A stretch of 64,000 nt of DNA from Hyphomicrobiales bacterium (GTDB lineage: Bacteria > Pseudomonadota > Alphaproteobacteria > Rhizobiales > Beijerinckiaceae): positions 1 through 64,000 of the forward strand of contig JAPLOU010000053.1 in assembly GCA_026400535.1 (NCBI GenBank), in the 5' to 3' direction. The position numbers were made by a program, and so were the translations under genes. Below are positions 44,625 to 55,114 of this stretch, piece after piece; position 1 is the first letter of the stretch, and every line of letters begins with the position of its first letter. Below the pieces are notes generated by a model. The model made no database searches. It had not been told where the DNA came from and saw only the letters and a program-made list of their open reading frames with translations.

Positions 44625-45091
44625 ACGCTCCCACCGAGCGCTACCGGATTGCGGCGGACAATCGCAAGGCGCGCTACAATTACGAGATCGTCGATACGGT
44701 CGAGGCGGGGTTGGTCCTATCCGGCACCGAGATCAAGTCGTTGCGCGGCGGCAAGGCGACGATCGGCGAGAGCTTTGCCGGGCCGAAAGGCGAGGAACTT
44801 TTTCTGTTCAACGCCTACATCCCCGAGTATCTCGAAGCGAACCGATTCAACCACCTGCCCAAGCGTGACCGCAAGCTCTTGCTGCACAAGAAGCAGGTCA
44901 ACAAGCTGATGGGCGCGATCCAGCGCGAGGGCATGACACTGATCCCGCTCAAGGTCTACTTCAACGACAAGGGCCGCGCCAAGGTCGAGTTGGGCCTCGG
45001 CAAGGGCAAGAAGCTGCACGACAAGCGCGAGACCGAAAAGAAGCGCGACTGGGACCGGGAAAAAGGCCGGATTCTGAGGGACAAGGGGTGA
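44621..45091 (+). CDS. smpB: SsrA-binding protein SmpB
   Basis: 156 residues. [54 protein letters not shown] and the basic tail [17 protein letters not shown] are characteristic. It brings tmRNA to stalled ribosomes. It is coupled to paiB by ATGA. No tmRNA gene is seen in this window. Confidence 0.97.
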   Translation: MNAPTERYRIAADNRKARYNYEIVDTVEAGLVLSGTEIKSLRGGKATIGESFAGPKGEELFLFNAYIPEYLEANRFNHLPKRDRKLLLHKKQVNKLMGAIQREGMTLIPLKVYFNDKGRAKVELGLGKGKKLHDKRETEKKRDWDREKGRILRDKG

Positions 45092-45341
45092 GGCCACGGA
45101 CCGCGTTGCGGCTTGAATTCTCCGGTGTAGCTTTCACACAGGCCGAACGGCCTCCGTCGAGAAAAGGGCAGAGGGCCTGTGTCCGGTGGCAAGCATGGCC
45201 CGCCGTCCGCTTCACCCTCAACGGCTCAGGATAAGGATCGAACGTGCGGACACCATCGGGCTCCGGGCAAACCGGCTCTGCCGGCGCCCGGACGTGCCAA
45301 GCCGGACGTGCCATGTCAGCAGTTGCGCGGAATTGTACCCC

Positions 45342-46061
45342 TCACCCCGCCGCCTTCTTGAAGTTCTCCATCGCCACGTCCCAGTTCACCACGCTCCACC
45401 AGTCGCGCACATAGTTGGCCCGACGGTTCTGGTGCTTGAGATAGTAGGCGTGCTCCCAGACATCGAGGCCGATAATGGCGCGCGCGCCTTGCTCGAGCGG
45501 CGTGTCCTGATAGGGCGTGTTGATCACAACCAGCTTCTTGTCCTTGTCGAGGACCAGCCAAGCCCAGCCCGATCCGAAACGGCCCATGGCCTGGGTCGTG
45601 AACGCGGTCACCATGTTGGCGGACGAGCCGAAGGCGGCGTTGATCGCAGCGGCAAGGTCGCCGGCCGGGGCTTTCGCGCCGCCGGGCTTCATGATTCTCC
45701 AGAAGAAGTCATGGTTCCAGTGGCCGCCGAGATTGTTGCGAACGGCCGTGCGCACAGCTTCGGGAGCCTCGGCCAGATTGCCGAGAATCTGTTCGGCGGG
45801 CGCCGTGCGCAGCGCTTCGTACTGCCCGGAAAGCGTGTTGAGGTTGCCGATGAAGGCCGCGTGGTGGCCGGAGTGGTGGACCCGCATGGTTGCTGTGTCG
45901 ACAAACGGCTCAAGTGCCTCATAGGCGTAGCCGAGCGGCGGCAGCGTGAAGGCGGGCGGCGCGGGAGGGGCGGCCGCCGGCGCCTGCGCGAAGGCTGGAC
46001 GCCCGAGCAAGGTGGCGGTGGCGGCAGCGCCTGTGCCGATCAGGAAATGACGACGAAGCAT
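45342..46061 (-). CDS. Exported Fe/Mn superoxide dismutase
   Basis: 239 residues. The N-terminus MLRRHFLIGTGAAATATLLG has a twin-arginine-type motif and ends at AFAQA, followed by an Ala/Pro linker, so the enzyme is probably periplasmic. Metal ligands are visible: H in MRVHHSGHH, H in GGHWNHDFFW, and D and H in LDVWEHAYYLKHQN. Most alphaproteobacterial SodB proteins are cytoplasmic and about 200 residues; the extra 40 are the signal and linker. It stands alone between smpB and the NYN gene. Confidence 0.93.
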   Translation of the reverse strand: MLRRHFLIGTGAAATATLLGRPAFAQAPAAAPPAPPAFTLPPLGYAYEALEPFVDTATMRVHHSGHHAAFIGNLNTLSGQYEALRTAPAEQILGNLAEAPEAVRTAVRNNLGGHWNHDFFWRIMKPGGAKAPAGDLAAAINAAFGSSANMVTAFTTQAMGRFGSGWAWLVLDKDKKLVVINTPYQDTPLEQGARAIIGLDVWEHAYYLKHQNRRANYVRDWWSVVNWDVAMENFKKAAG

Positions 46062-46163
46062 GGGATGGCCCTCCTGGAACGTGTTCTTGTATCAAGAGCA
46101 TGTGCGAGAAAACAGCGCGAAGGGCAAGCCCTGCGTGCTGTCCGGTGACATTGTCTGCAGCGC

Positions 46164-46781
46164 TCAATTCGCCGTCGTCTCGTCCTCGTCGCCGCGGATG
46201 CCGTAGCGCCGCTCAAGGCCGGGGGTGGCGGTCGCTGTGCGCAGCGGCCGGTCGGCGGCCGGACGTTCGGTCAGCTCGCGCCGCACTTTCAGGGTCGCGA
46301 TGTCGATGAACTCGTCGCACTGGCGGCGGAGGTCGTCCGACACCATCGGCGGTTGGCTGGTCACGGTGGACACGACACAGACCCGCACGCCACGGCGCTG
46401 CAGGGCCTCGACCAGAGGACGGAAATCGCCGTCGCCGGACATGATGTACATCTGGTCCACCTTGTCGGCCAGCTCCAGCGCATCGATGGTCAGTTCAATG
46501 TCCATGTTGCCCTTGATCCGTCGACGCCCCATCGCGTCTGTAAACTCGCGGGCAGCCTTGGTAACAACCGTATAGCCATTGTAATCCAGCCAGTCGACCA
46601 GCGGACGGATGGATGAGTATTCGTCGTTCTCAACGAGGGTCGTATAGTAAAAAGCACGAATAAGATAACCGCGATCCTGAAATTCCTTAAGAAGCCTGCG
46701 GTAGTCGATATCAAATCCAAGTGCTTTGGATGTGGCATAGAGATTAACGCCGTCAATGAAAATCGCAATCTTGGGATGCAT
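46164..46781 (-). CDS. NYN-domain (LabA/DUF88) protein
   Basis: 205 residues. KIAIFIDGVNLYATSKALG, RRRIKGNMDIELTIDALELA and MYIMSGDGDFRPLVEALQRRG carry the aspartates of the PIN-like NYN fold, predicted to be an RNase. The C-terminal 35 residues are charged and probably disordered. In rhizobia a gene of this kind usually lies beside smpB and rpoZ. Codon use and GC are slightly lower at its 5' end than in neighbours. Confidence 0.92.
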   Translation of the reverse strand: MHPKIAIFIDGVNLYATSKALGFDIDYRRLLKEFQDRGYLIRAFYYTTLVENDEYSSIRPLVDWLDYNGYTVVTKAAREFTDAMGRRRIKGNMDIELTIDALELADKVDQMYIMSGDGDFRPLVEALQRRGVRVCVVSTVTSQPPMVSDDLRRQCDEFIDIATLKVRRELTERPAADRPLRTATATPGLERRYGIRGDEDETTAN

Positions 46782-46993
46782 GACAGATAGCCTTTCGAAA
46801 ATATCGCCGGAGCTAGACAGGAAAACGCTTTTTTGAGAAAATCAGCCTTGCTTGTTCAATGGGTTTTCCCCGGAATATCATTCAACAGTCCGAAGGCGGG
46901 TTCAGAAGAATTTCGAGATGTGCGTGGTAAGGCAAGTGGCATCTAACCGTAAAGACGCGTGATCTGACGACCGGGCCCGTGAATGCGCGCGCC

Positions 46994-47572
46994 TTACAGG
47001 CTCCGGCTGCCGGGCTTGGTCGGCGGAATCGCTGAAAGCTCTGGCGGCAGCGCGTTGGCTTGGTAGGCGGGAACGTCGAGTTCCACCAGGGAGACCAGCG
47101 GCACGCCCAACGCCGCGCGGCCGGCCGAGCGGTCGACGAGGCAGGCCGCGCCGACAATGGTTCCGGGCTGATGTGCGATTGCCGCCAGGCATTCGCGCGA
47201 CGAAAGCCCGGTGGTGACGATGTCCTCGACCATCAGCACGCGCGCGCCAGCCGGAATCGCGAATCCACGCCTCAGCTGGAAGACGCCATTTTCGCGCTCG
47301 ACGAAGACCGCCTTGGCGCCCAAGTGCCGTGCCGTTTCATAGCCCGGCACGATGCCGCCGACCGCTGGCGAAACAACCATGTCGATCTGGCCGAAGCGGG
47401 CCTCGACCTTGCGGGCGAGGGCCTCGCACAGGCGCGCGGTCCGGGCCGGGTCCATGAAGACGAACATCTTTTGCAGGAACACAGGGCTGTGCAGGCCCGA
47501 CGACAGGATGAAATGCCCTTCCAGCAAGGCTCCCGCCTCGCGGAACTCCGCCAGAACCATGTCCGGTGTCAT
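46994..47572 (-). CDS. pyrE: Orotate phosphoribosyltransferase
   Basis: 192 residues. [36 protein letters not shown] and the PRPP loop [13 protein letters not shown] are diagnostic. It makes OMP from orotate and PRPP in pyrimidine synthesis. It follows rsh by 100 bases on the same strand, a common rhizobial order. Confidence 0.96.
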   Translation of the reverse strand: MTPDMVLAEFREAGALLEGHFILSSGLHSPVFLQKMFVFMDPARTARLCEALARKVEARFGQIDMVVSPAVGGIVPGYETARHLGAKAVFVERENGVFQLRRGFAIPAGARVLMVEDIVTTGLSSRECLAAIAHQPGTIVGAACLVDRSAGRAALGVPLVSLVELDVPAYQANALPPELSAIPPTKPGSRSL

Positions 47573-47672
47573 GCGTGGCTCCTTCCGTTGTGCTGGACCT
47601 CAATGACGCATGTCCTGAGGCAGGTCCAGCGTCAAAACATGCGGTCCGGGCTTCGCGGCAATCGACAAATTG

Positions 47673-49865
47673 TCAGGCGATGATGCGTTCCACCGCGCTG
47701 ACAACAGGCTTTTGCCGCAGCTCGCTGATGATCGCGTTGAGGTGTTTTAGGTCCCAGACCGTGAGATCGACCGTCATGTCGGTGAAGTCGGAATTGGGCC
47801 GGTCCATCTTGACGGAATCAATGTTGCCGTCATGCTCGGCGATCACCGTCGTGATCTGGGCAAGGGTTCCCGGCTCGTTGATCGATTGCAGGGCGATGCG
47901 GGCAGGGAAGCGCCGCTTTCGCTTGTCTTCGAGGTCCCAACGAACATCAAGCCAGCGTTCGGGCTCGTTGTCGAAGGCGGCCAGGGCAGGCGACTGGATC
48001 GGATAGATGGTCACGCCTTCGCCTGCGCTCATGATGCCGACGATCCGGTCGCCGGGCACCGCGCCGCCATTGGGCGGGAACCGCACGGCCAGATCGCTGC
48101 CCATGCCCGCGATCGGAATGGCGTTGCCGTCTTCCGCCTTGGGCAGTTTGAACTTGAGGTTCTCTCCCTGCTTGAGGTCGAACCAGCCCGGGCCGGTGCC
48201 GCCGTCCGGTATCGGCCGTTTCTCGGTCTCGAGATCGGGATAGACGGCGCGTACAACGTCGCCGGAGAAGATCTCGCCGCGCCCGACCGAAGCCAGGACA
48301 TCCTCGACGCTGGCGCGTGCCAGTCGGGGCAGGGCAGCCTTCAGCTTCTCGTCGTTCAGCGGTCGGCCTGCCCGGTCGAAGGCGCGGTCGAGGATCTGCC
48401 GTCCGAGCCCTGCATACTGCCGGCGCACCGCCGCGCGCGTGGCCCGCCGGATGGCTGCACGGGCCTTTCCGGTGACCACCAGCGATTCCCAGGCCGCGGG
48501 CGGGACCTGCCCGTTCGAGCGCACGATCTCGACCTCGTCGCCATTCTGCAATTCGGTCAGCAGCGGCGCGTTGCGGCCGTTGATCTTGGAGCCGACCGCA
48601 GAATTGCCGACATCCGTATGGACGGCATAGGCAAAATCGATCGGCGTGGCACCGCGCGGCAACGCGATCAGCAGCCCCTTCGGCGAGAAGCAGAAAACCT
48701 GATCGTGGAACAGCTCGAGCTTGGTATGCTCCAGGAATTCTTCCGGGCTCGCACTCTCGGCCAGGGTGTCGACCGTCCGCCGGAGCCACTGGTAGGCGCT
48801 CGATTCGGTCATGTCCTTGGCGCTGATCGTGCGTCCGTCCTTGTAAATGGCATGGGCGGCGACGCCGAACTCGGCCACGCGGTCCATCGCTTCCGTCCGT
48901 ATCTGCAATTCGACGCGCTGGTGGCCGGGGCCAACCACGGTGGTGTGGATCGAGCGGTAGTCGTTCTGCTTGGGGGTCGAGATGTAGTCCTTATACCGGC
49001 CCGGGACCATGGCCCAGGTCGTGTGGATCACGCCCAGCACGCGGTAACAGTCCTCGACATTGGGCACGATGACGCGGAACCCGAAAATGTCTGACAGTTG
49101 CTCGAAGGAAATCGATTTGCGTTCCATCTTTCGGCACACCGAATAGGGCCGCTTGGCCCGCCCGGTGACGATCGCCGTGATGCCACGTTCGGCGAAACGC
49201 TGCCCAAGCTCGGCCTCGATCTCGCCGATCAGCCCTTGGTTGATGTCGACGAAACCGGCCAGCTTGGTTGTGATCAGCGCGTGGGCATCCGGCTTGATGT
49301 GGCGGAAGGCCAGTTCCTCCAGTTCCTCGCGGATTTCCTGCATGCCCATGCGCCCGGCCAGCGGCGCGTAGATTTCGACCGTTTCCTCGGCGATGCGCAG
49401 GCGCTTGTCGCTGCGCATGTGGTCGAGCGTGCGCATGTTATGCAGCCGGTCCGCCAGCTTCACCAGCAGCACGCGCACATCGGCTGCTACTGCGAGCAGC
49501 AGCTTGCGGAAGTTCTCACCTTGCGTCGCCTTCTTGGAGACGAAGTCGAGCTTCTTCAGCTTTGTCAGCCCGTCGACGAGTCTGGCGATTTCGTCGCCGA
49601 ACAGGTGCCGGATCTCGTCGATCGTGGCGGCGGTGTCTTCGACGGTGTCATGCAGGACCGCAGCGATGATGGTTGCATCATCAAGGCGCATGTCGGTGAG
49701 GATCGCCGCCACCTCGAGCGGGTGGGCGAAGAAGGGATCACCGGAGGCCCGTTTTTGCGAGCCATGGGCCTTCATCGCGTAGACATAGGCGCGATCAAGC
49801 ATCTGCTCATCGGCGTTCGGATTGTAACGCTTGACCCGGTCAACAAGTTCGTATTGCCGCATCAT
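47673..49865 (-). CDS. rsh: Bifunctional (p)ppGpp synthetase/hydrolase Rsh
   Basis: About 730 residues from the ATG pair at 49865/49862; longer starts up to 49946 exist. HD hydrolase (HPLEVAAILTDM, VLHDTVEDT, LADRLHNMRTL), synthetase (DIFGFRVIVPN, DYISTPKQNDYRSIHT, VELQIRTEAMD), TGS (PRGATPIDFAYAVHTDVG) and a C-terminal ACT domain (SINEPGTLAQITTVIAEHD) are all present. Both active sites look intact. It is the sole rhizobial-type (p)ppGpp enzyme. A terminator separates it from rpoZ upstream. Confidence 0.96.
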   Translation of the reverse strand: MMRQYELVDRVKRYNPNADEQMLDRAYVYAMKAHGSQKRASGDPFFAHPLEVAAILTDMRLDDATIIAAVLHDTVEDTAATIDEIRHLFGDEIARLVDGLTKLKKLDFVSKKATQGENFRKLLLAVAADVRVLLVKLADRLHNMRTLDHMRSDKRLRIAEETVEIYAPLAGRMGMQEIREELEELAFRHIKPDAHALITTKLAGFVDINQGLIGEIEAELGQRFAERGITAIVTGRAKRPYSVCRKMERKSISFEQLSDIFGFRVIVPNVEDCYRVLGVIHTTWAMVPGRYKDYISTPKQNDYRSIHTTVVGPGHQRVELQIRTEAMDRVAEFGVAAHAIYKDGRTISAKDMTESSAYQWLRRTVDTLAESASPEEFLEHTKLELFHDQVFCFSPKGLLIALPRGATPIDFAYAVHTDVGNSAVGSKINGRNAPLLTELQNGDEVEIVRSNGQVPPAAWESLVVTGKARAAIRRATRAAVRRQYAGLGRQILDRAFDRAGRPLNDEKLKAALPRLARASVEDVLASVGRGEIFSGDVVRAVYPDLETEKRPIPDGGTGPGWFDLKQGENLKFKLPKAEDGNAIPIAGMGSDLAVRFPPNGGAVPGDRIVGIMSAGEGVTIYPIQSPALAAFDNEPERWLDVRWDLEDKRKRRFPARIALQSINEPGTLAQITTVIAEHDGNIDSVKMDRPNSDFTDMTVDLTVWDLKHLNAIISELRQKPVVSAVERIIA

Positions 49866-49997
49866 GACGCGCGCATGATCCATGTGAGAGAGTAGCCGGA
49901 CCACAATATTCGGCCCGGCGCGCATTGCAGCAAGACAATTCGGCAACGGCGCGGCGGAAAAAGCGCGGTGCCTTCCAAATCCCTTCCGGACAAGAAG

Positions 49998-50022
49998 AAA
50001 CCCGGCCTTTCGGGCCGGGTTG
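49998..50022 (-). terminator. Rho-independent terminator after rpoZ
   Basis: The minus strand reads AACCCGGCC-loop-GGCCGGGTTT followed by CTTCTT. It lies about 30 bases after the rpoZ stop and ahead of rsh, so rsh needs its own promoter or readthrough. Confidence 0.85.
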
Positions 50023-50052
50023 TTGGCTCGGATATCCCGCCGGAGGCCGGTA

Positions 50053-50463
50053 TCAGTCCTCGTCGTCGTCGCGGCTGTTGCCCGAGGGTGCCACGAGGCC
50101 GTCGAGCCCGCGCAACAGGTCGTCCTCGCTCATGCGGTCGAAAGCGACATCGGCATCGTCCACGCTGGCGGCCTTGGCCGCGGCCGGCACGCTGCTGGCC
50201 AGCAGCGGCACGGTCTCGGGCTCGGGCTCATCAACTTCCACATGCTTCTGCAGCGAGTGGATCAGGTCTTCCTTGAGGTCGCCGGGCGCGATCTTGGAAT
50301 CGGCGATTTCCCGCAGCGCGACCACCGGGTTCTTGTCATTGTCGCGCGCCACAAGGATCGTCGACCCCGACGCGATCATGCGCGCGCGGTGGCTCGCGAG
50401 CAGCACAAGCTCGAAGCGATTGTCGACCTTGTCGATGCAGTCTTCAACGGTGACGCGAGCCAT
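50053..50463 (-). CDS. rpoZ: RNA polymerase omega subunit
   Basis: 136 residues from the ATG at 50463 (GAGAGGGAC upstream). [21 protein letters not shown] and [10 protein letters not shown] are the conserved omega core; the acidic C-terminal tail of about 60 residues is usual in rhizobia. It assembles and stabilises RNA polymerase and is part of one (p)ppGpp site. It precedes rsh on the same strand. Confidence 0.96.
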   Translation of the reverse strand: MARVTVEDCIDKVDNRFELVLLASHRARMIASGSTILVARDNDKNPVVALREIADSKIAPGDLKEDLIHSLQKHVEVDEPEPETVPLLASSVPAAAKAASVDDADVAFDRMSEDDLLRGLDGLVAPSGNSRDDDED

Positions 50464-50565
50464 GAACGGCGTCCCTCTCATCTCAACATGAATGGAATTC
50501 TGCGCCGCTGATACACGGCAGCATGGCGAAAGGCAAGGATCGAACGGCTGCCTACAGGATCGCCG

Positions 50566-52929
50566 TCATCCCTCCAGCTTGATCCCGACTTTCCGTCGGC
50601 CCAGCCCAGGCGCATCGACACGCCATGCCTGGGCCTCCGGCATGGCCGCGTGGCCGGTGCGCCTGCGCAGGACAATGTCGGCGCGTTCGCTGGTCCAGCG
50701 CCAGGCCAAATCCAGAGCAAGAGCCTCTCCCTTTCGGAAAGCCCAGCTTACGCCGTCATCCTCGAAATGGTAGCCAGTACCGCGGCCAGCCGAACCGGCA
50801 AGCGCGAGATAAAGCCTTCGTGCCGGAGCGTCATGCGGCTTCACATCAGGTGTCGTGGCGGCAAGCGCCAGGGCCGCGCCAACCCGCACAAAGATCGGCG
50901 GCTTGCCGAGCGGCGCCTTGACCGTGACGGCCTTGCCAGCCGGATGAAGTGTGCCGCTGTGAAACGCGATCCAGCCCTTCGGACCTTTCGGCAGGTACTG
51001 GGTCTTGCTTCGCGCACCTTCCGTGACGACGGGCGAAAACAGCACATCCGGCCCCAGCATCATCGCGTCCTGATCCTCGTAAGCGCGGGGGTCGTCGGGG
51101 AAGGCATGGAACAACGGCCGGATGATCGGTGAGCCGTCCTGATGCGCCTGATGCGCCAGCGTGTACATCAGTGGCAGGAAGGTGGTGCGCAGGTTCAGCG
51201 CGGCCTTGATCTGCGGCAGAACCTCCGGATAAAGCCAGGGCACCGTGGCAGCCTCCGACCCGAAGGCGACGTCCGGCTTCCACGAGTTCATCACCGCGCG
51301 CGGATGGAGCGCCCCCATCTCGACCATGCGGCACAGCAGCTCCGGGCCGGGGCGGGGGCCGGTGAAACCGCCCATGTCGTGGCCGACCTTGGACTGGCCG
51401 GACAGGGCAAGCGAAAGCGCATTGCGCAGGTTCCATTTCAGCGTGTGCCAGGAGGTGTAGTTGTCGCCTGTCCACGTCTCGCCATAGCGTTGCAGGCCCG
51501 CCGGGCCGGCCCGGGTGATCGTGAAGGGGCGCAGGTCGGGGCTGCGGCCCTGCGTCGCCTCGAAGGTGGCGCGCGTCATCAGCAGTGCGTGCAGGGGCCG
51601 CGCGGCGGGCGCTGCGAAGGGCTTGCCGAAGCCTGTCGCAGTCGCATCCTCGCGCCCGATCTCATACTCGTTGTTGTCATTCCAGCCGGCGCTGAAACCG
51701 ACATCGAGCACTTGCCGCTTCAGCCGCTCCTGCCACCAGGCGATCATCACCGGATTGGTGAAGTCGAGATAAGAGCCCATCCCGTCCCAGAACTGCTCCA
51801 GCACCGGCTCACCCGAAGCCTCCTTGATGAAGCCGTCCGCCGCCTTGACCTCCGCATAGTCGGGATGGTCGTCGATCAGCACCGGCTTGAGGTTGGCGAC
51901 GGTGGGCAAGTTCATCGCGGACAGCCTTGAGAGCAGCGCGCCGGGGTCCGGAAACTTGTCCCTGTTCCAGGTGAAGACATAGCGGCGCTTGCCGCGGCTC
52001 GAATAGCCCGAGCCGAAATGAATTGCGCTGATCGGTATCTGCTCGGTTCGGCAGCGGTCGGCAAAGGCGCTGATGATCGCCTGGGCGTTGGCGTCATCGG
52101 CATGGTGCATGGTGGTGAAGGCGAAGCCGAAGCTCCAGCGTGGCGGCAGCGCAGGGCGGCCGGTCAGCAGGGTGAAGCGGCGGGTCACTGCGGCGAGATC
52201 GGGCCCCGCGATGAGCCAGAGGTCCAGCCCGGGCTCCTCGGCCTCAACATAGCGGTAGATGCCGTGATAGTTCGAACGCTCTGCACCGACATCGAAGGTC
52301 ATGGGCGCGAGCGAATCGTAGAACAGCCCGCCGGTTACCCCACCGGACTGCACCGCCAGATAGGGCACGTGCTTGTAGAGCGGATCGCCGATCTCGGCAT
52401 CATAGCCGAGCGCGTCGAGCTGCAGGAGCCGGAAGCGGCGCCCCGTGCGGTCCAGCGGTCCGGTCTTGTCGCCAAGGCCGAAATGCCGGTCGCTGAACGG
52501 CCTGTGCTGGAAATGTCGGATGTGACGCCCGTTCTCGGTCAGTGCGAAGCCGCCGGTTTCCCGGTCGCTGAACCAAGGCAGCCAGACATCGCCGACACGC
52601 TGTTCGACAACGAGCCTGAATGGACTGGCTCCGATGTGCACGCGAAAATCGCCGCCCGTCAGCACCGCATCGCCATCGTGCATGACCAGTTCGGTCGCTG
52701 GCGGATCGAACCCCGCCATGTCGTCACGGTTGCGTCCCTCCCACGGGACGTCACCCTGCGGCGCCACCATCCAGCTCCGGTCGAGTGGAAGACCGCCGGC
52801 AGGTTCGACCACGATCCGCATCAGATGCGGCGCCATCGACCGGATGCGAAGTCGCCAGCCACCGTCGAGGACCGCGTCAAGGCCATGGGGATGCGGACTG
52901 AAGGCGCCCGCTTTCTGGAAGATGCGCAT
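50566..52929 (-). CDS. Family 31 glycoside hydrolase (alpha-glucosidase/xylosidase)
   Basis: 787 residues, no signal peptide, so cytoplasmic. The N-terminal barrel domain is followed by the GH31 catalytic barrel: FSAGWNDNNEYEIG carries the nucleophile Asp, and YGETWTGDNYTSW the acid/base Asp; VGHDMGGFTG follows. The sugar is likely an alpha-glucoside. It is the last gene of the ABC uptake operon, eight bases after the ATPase gene, so it probably splits the imported oligosaccharide. Confidence 0.92.
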   Translation of the reverse strand: MRIFQKAGAFSPHPHGLDAVLDGGWRLRIRSMAPHLMRIVVEPAGGLPLDRSWMVAPQGDVPWEGRNRDDMAGFDPPATELVMHDGDAVLTGGDFRVHIGASPFRLVVEQRVGDVWLPWFSDRETGGFALTENGRHIRHFQHRPFSDRHFGLGDKTGPLDRTGRRFRLLQLDALGYDAEIGDPLYKHVPYLAVQSGGVTGGLFYDSLAPMTFDVGAERSNYHGIYRYVEAEEPGLDLWLIAGPDLAAVTRRFTLLTGRPALPPRWSFGFAFTTMHHADDANAQAIISAFADRCRTEQIPISAIHFGSGYSSRGKRRYVFTWNRDKFPDPGALLSRLSAMNLPTVANLKPVLIDDHPDYAEVKAADGFIKEASGEPVLEQFWDGMGSYLDFTNPVMIAWWQERLKRQVLDVGFSAGWNDNNEYEIGREDATATGFGKPFAAPAARPLHALLMTRATFEATQGRSPDLRPFTITRAGPAGLQRYGETWTGDNYTSWHTLKWNLRNALSLALSGQSKVGHDMGGFTGPRPGPELLCRMVEMGALHPRAVMNSWKPDVAFGSEAATVPWLYPEVLPQIKAALNLRTTFLPLMYTLAHQAHQDGSPIIRPLFHAFPDDPRAYEDQDAMMLGPDVLFSPVVTEGARSKTQYLPKGPKGWIAFHSGTLHPAGKAVTVKAPLGKPPIFVRVGAALALAATTPDVKPHDAPARRLYLALAGSAGRGTGYHFEDDGVSWAFRKGEALALDLAWRWTSERADIVLRRRTGHAAMPEAQAWRVDAPGLGRRKVGIKLEG

Positions 52930-52937
52930 GTCGGAAC

Positions 52938-54035
52938 TCAGGTAAGGGGCGGAAAGACTTTGCCGCTGGCGATATCGAACAGATGGCGCAATGCGGGATC
53001 GGCCAGCCTGAGGCCAACCGTATCGCCACGAACGATCCGGGTCTGGCCGGCGAGCCGGACCGAGAGCGCTTCGCCTGAGGGCAGCGCCCCATGCAGATAG
53101 CTTTCGCCGCCAAGTTGCTCGGTGAGCATCACATTGAGGTTCACATCGCCGCGGCCGGCGGCCGTGACAGTGATGTGTTCGGGTCTGACGCCGAGCTTGA
53201 CCGGGGCACCGCTTGCGGCAGCCTGCGCCAGGCAGGGCACGGTGACGCTGCCGCCGGCATCAAGCGCAACGTTGGCCGAGGCCTGCTGCGCAGAAGCCAG
53301 CTTGCCGGTCAGGAAGTTCATCCGCGGCGAGCCAATGAAGCCCGCGACGAACAGGTTGGCCGGGCGGTTGTACAGGTCCAGCGGAGGTCCGAATTGCTCG
53401 AGGCGGCCGTCTTTCAGCACCGCGATCCGGTCCGCCATGGTCATGGCCTCGACCTGATCGTGGGTGACATAGATCATGGTATTGCCGAGCCGCTGGTGCA
53501 GGTTGCCGATCTCGACGCGCATCTGCACGCGCAGCTCGGCGTCGAGGTTCGACAGCGGCTCGTCGAACAGGAAGATCTTCGGCTCGCGCACGACGGCCCG
53601 CCCGATGGCGACGCGCTGGCGCTGGCCGCCGGACAACTGGCCGGGACGGCGCTCCAGAAGCTTGTCCATCTGCAGCATGCGCGCCGCCTCCGCCACACGA
53701 CGCTCGATTTCCGGTTTGGGCGTCTTGAGGTTCTCGAGGCCGAAAGAGAGGTTCTGCCGCACGCTCATGTGCGGATAGAGCGCATAGGACTGGAACACCA
53801 TGGCAAGCCCGCGCTCGGCCGCAGGCACGTCGTTGACAACGGCGCCGTCGATGGTGACATCGCCGTCCGAGACGGGTTCGAGCCCGGCGATCATGCGCAG
53901 CAGTGTGGATTTCCCGCACCCCGAGGGGCCGACAAACACGATGAACTCGCCATGATTGATGGCCAGGTCGATGCCATGGATCACGGCGGTCGTGCCGAAG
54001 GTCTTGGTGACCTTTTTCAGTTCCAGCGTGGCCAT
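52938..54035 (-). CDS. Sugar ABC transporter ATP-binding protein (MsmK/UgpC family)
   Basis: 365 residues. Walker [10 protein letters not shown] (36-45 region), Q-loop [14 protein letters not shown], signature [14 protein letters not shown], Walker [13 protein letters not shown] and H-loop [14 protein letters not shown], followed by the C-terminal TOBE/regulatory domain (LGVRPEHI) of carbohydrate importers. Its ATG overlaps the permease stop by one base (TAATG). Confidence 0.96.
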   Translation of the reverse strand: MATLELKKVTKTFGTTAVIHGIDLAINHGEFIVFVGPSGCGKSTLLRMIAGLEPVSDGDVTIDGAVVNDVPAAERGLAMVFQSYALYPHMSVRQNLSFGLENLKTPKPEIERRVAEAARMLQMDKLLERRPGQLSGGQRQRVAIGRAVVREPKIFLFDEPLSNLDAELRVQMRVEIGNLHQRLGNTMIYVTHDQVEAMTMADRIAVLKDGRLEQFGPPLDLYNRPANLFVAGFIGSPRMNFLTGKLASAQQASANVALDAGGSVTVPCLAQAAASGAPVKLGVRPEHITVTAAGRGDVNLNVMLTEQLGGESYLHGALPSGEALSVRLAGQTRIVRGDTVGLRLADPALRHLFDIASGKVFPPLT

Positions 54036-55114
54036 TACTTCAGCCCCGCATTGGCGATGCCTGTGGTGATGTGTTTCTGCAGGAACACGAACACAAGCGT
54101 GACAGGCATCAAGGTCAGTACCGTCATGGCAAGCAGATAGTGCATGTTGTCATTGAGCTCGCCCTTGAAGGTCGAGAGTCCAAGCTGCAGTGTGAACACC
54201 TCCGACCGGGTCAGCACGATCAGCGGCCACATGAAGTCGTTCCAGCGCCACATCACCGACAGGATGGCCAGCACCGACAGCGCCGGCATCGACAGCGGCA
54301 GCATGATCCGCCAGAAGATCTTCCACTCGGACGCGCCATCCATCCGTGCGGCCTCCAGCAGTTCATCGGGGATGGTCAGCATGTACTGACGCAGCAGGAA
54401 AACCCCGGTCGGGGTGGCGACGGCGGGAATGATGACGCCCCAGAGCGAATTGAGCATGCCGAGCGAACTGACGGTCATGAACAGCGGCACGAGGATCACG
54501 GTCGGCGGGATCAGCAAGGTCGCCACGATGATCAGCACAATCGCATCGCGGCCCCGGAACTTGTATTTTGACAGGGCAAAGGCAGCCATGGCGTTGACCA
54601 ACAGCGTCATGAGGGTGGCCACGACCGTGACGAAGATTGAATTCCAGAAATAGCGCAGGAAGTTGAAGGTCCGCGATTGGGTCGAGCCGATGGTCGGATC
54701 GGTGTAGTTCTCCCAGCGCGGGCTGATCACGTCCTTGCGCGCCAGCGCCGTGCGCGGCACCTCGATGATCTCGCCGGGCTTGCCCAGTTCATAGACGCGG
54801 GCATTGGCGCCACGTGGTCCGACAAAGGCGACATCCGCCTTGCTGCCGTCCGGCCTGGTGAGCACAAACACGCTCAGTTGCCGCTGTCCGTCCCGCACCG
54901 GCGTTGTCACCTGCTCATAGGGCAGCAGGCGCGGGTCGTTCTCGACCAGCGCGCGCGGCGACTTGATCGAGGACATGAACATCCAGAAGATCGGCAGGAG
55001 CACCAGCATCACCCCGATGGCGAGATAGCAGTAGGACAGCCAGTCGGTCCAGTGCAACCCGCCGCGGCCGCGCCTTGCGCCCAGAAAGCCTGTGATGTCG
55101 GTGGTCGTGATCAT
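54035..55114 (-). CDS. Sugar ABC transporter permease, MalG type
   Basis: 359 residues with six helices. The EAA loop [20 protein letters not shown] is typical of carbohydrate permeases. A periplasmic insert of about 100 residues between helices 1 and 2 makes it longer than MalG. It overlaps the upstream permease by four bases. Confidence 0.93.
   Translation of the reverse strand: MITTTDITGFLGARRGRGGLHWTDWLSYCYLAIGVMLVLLPIFWMFMSSIKSPRALVENDPRLLPYEQVTTPVRDGQRQLSVFVLTRPDGSKADVAFVGPRGANARVYELGKPGEIIEVPRTALARKDVISPRWENYTDPTIGSTQSRTFNFLRYFWNSIFVTVVATLMTLLVNAMAAFALSKYKFRGRDAIVLIIVATLLIPPTVILVPLFMTVSSLGMLNSLWGVIIPAVATPTGVFLLRQYMLTIPDELLEAARMDGASEWKIFWRIMLPLSMPALSVLAILSVMWRWNDFMWPLIVLTRSEVFTLQLGLSTFKGELNDNMHYLLAMTVLTLMPVTLVFVFLQKHITTGIANAGLK

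Noticed and set aside
45092-45341. Possible RNA gene between smpB and sod
   Set aside because: No tmRNA-like or tRNA-like ends or hairpin arrangement can be seen in the 250 bases.
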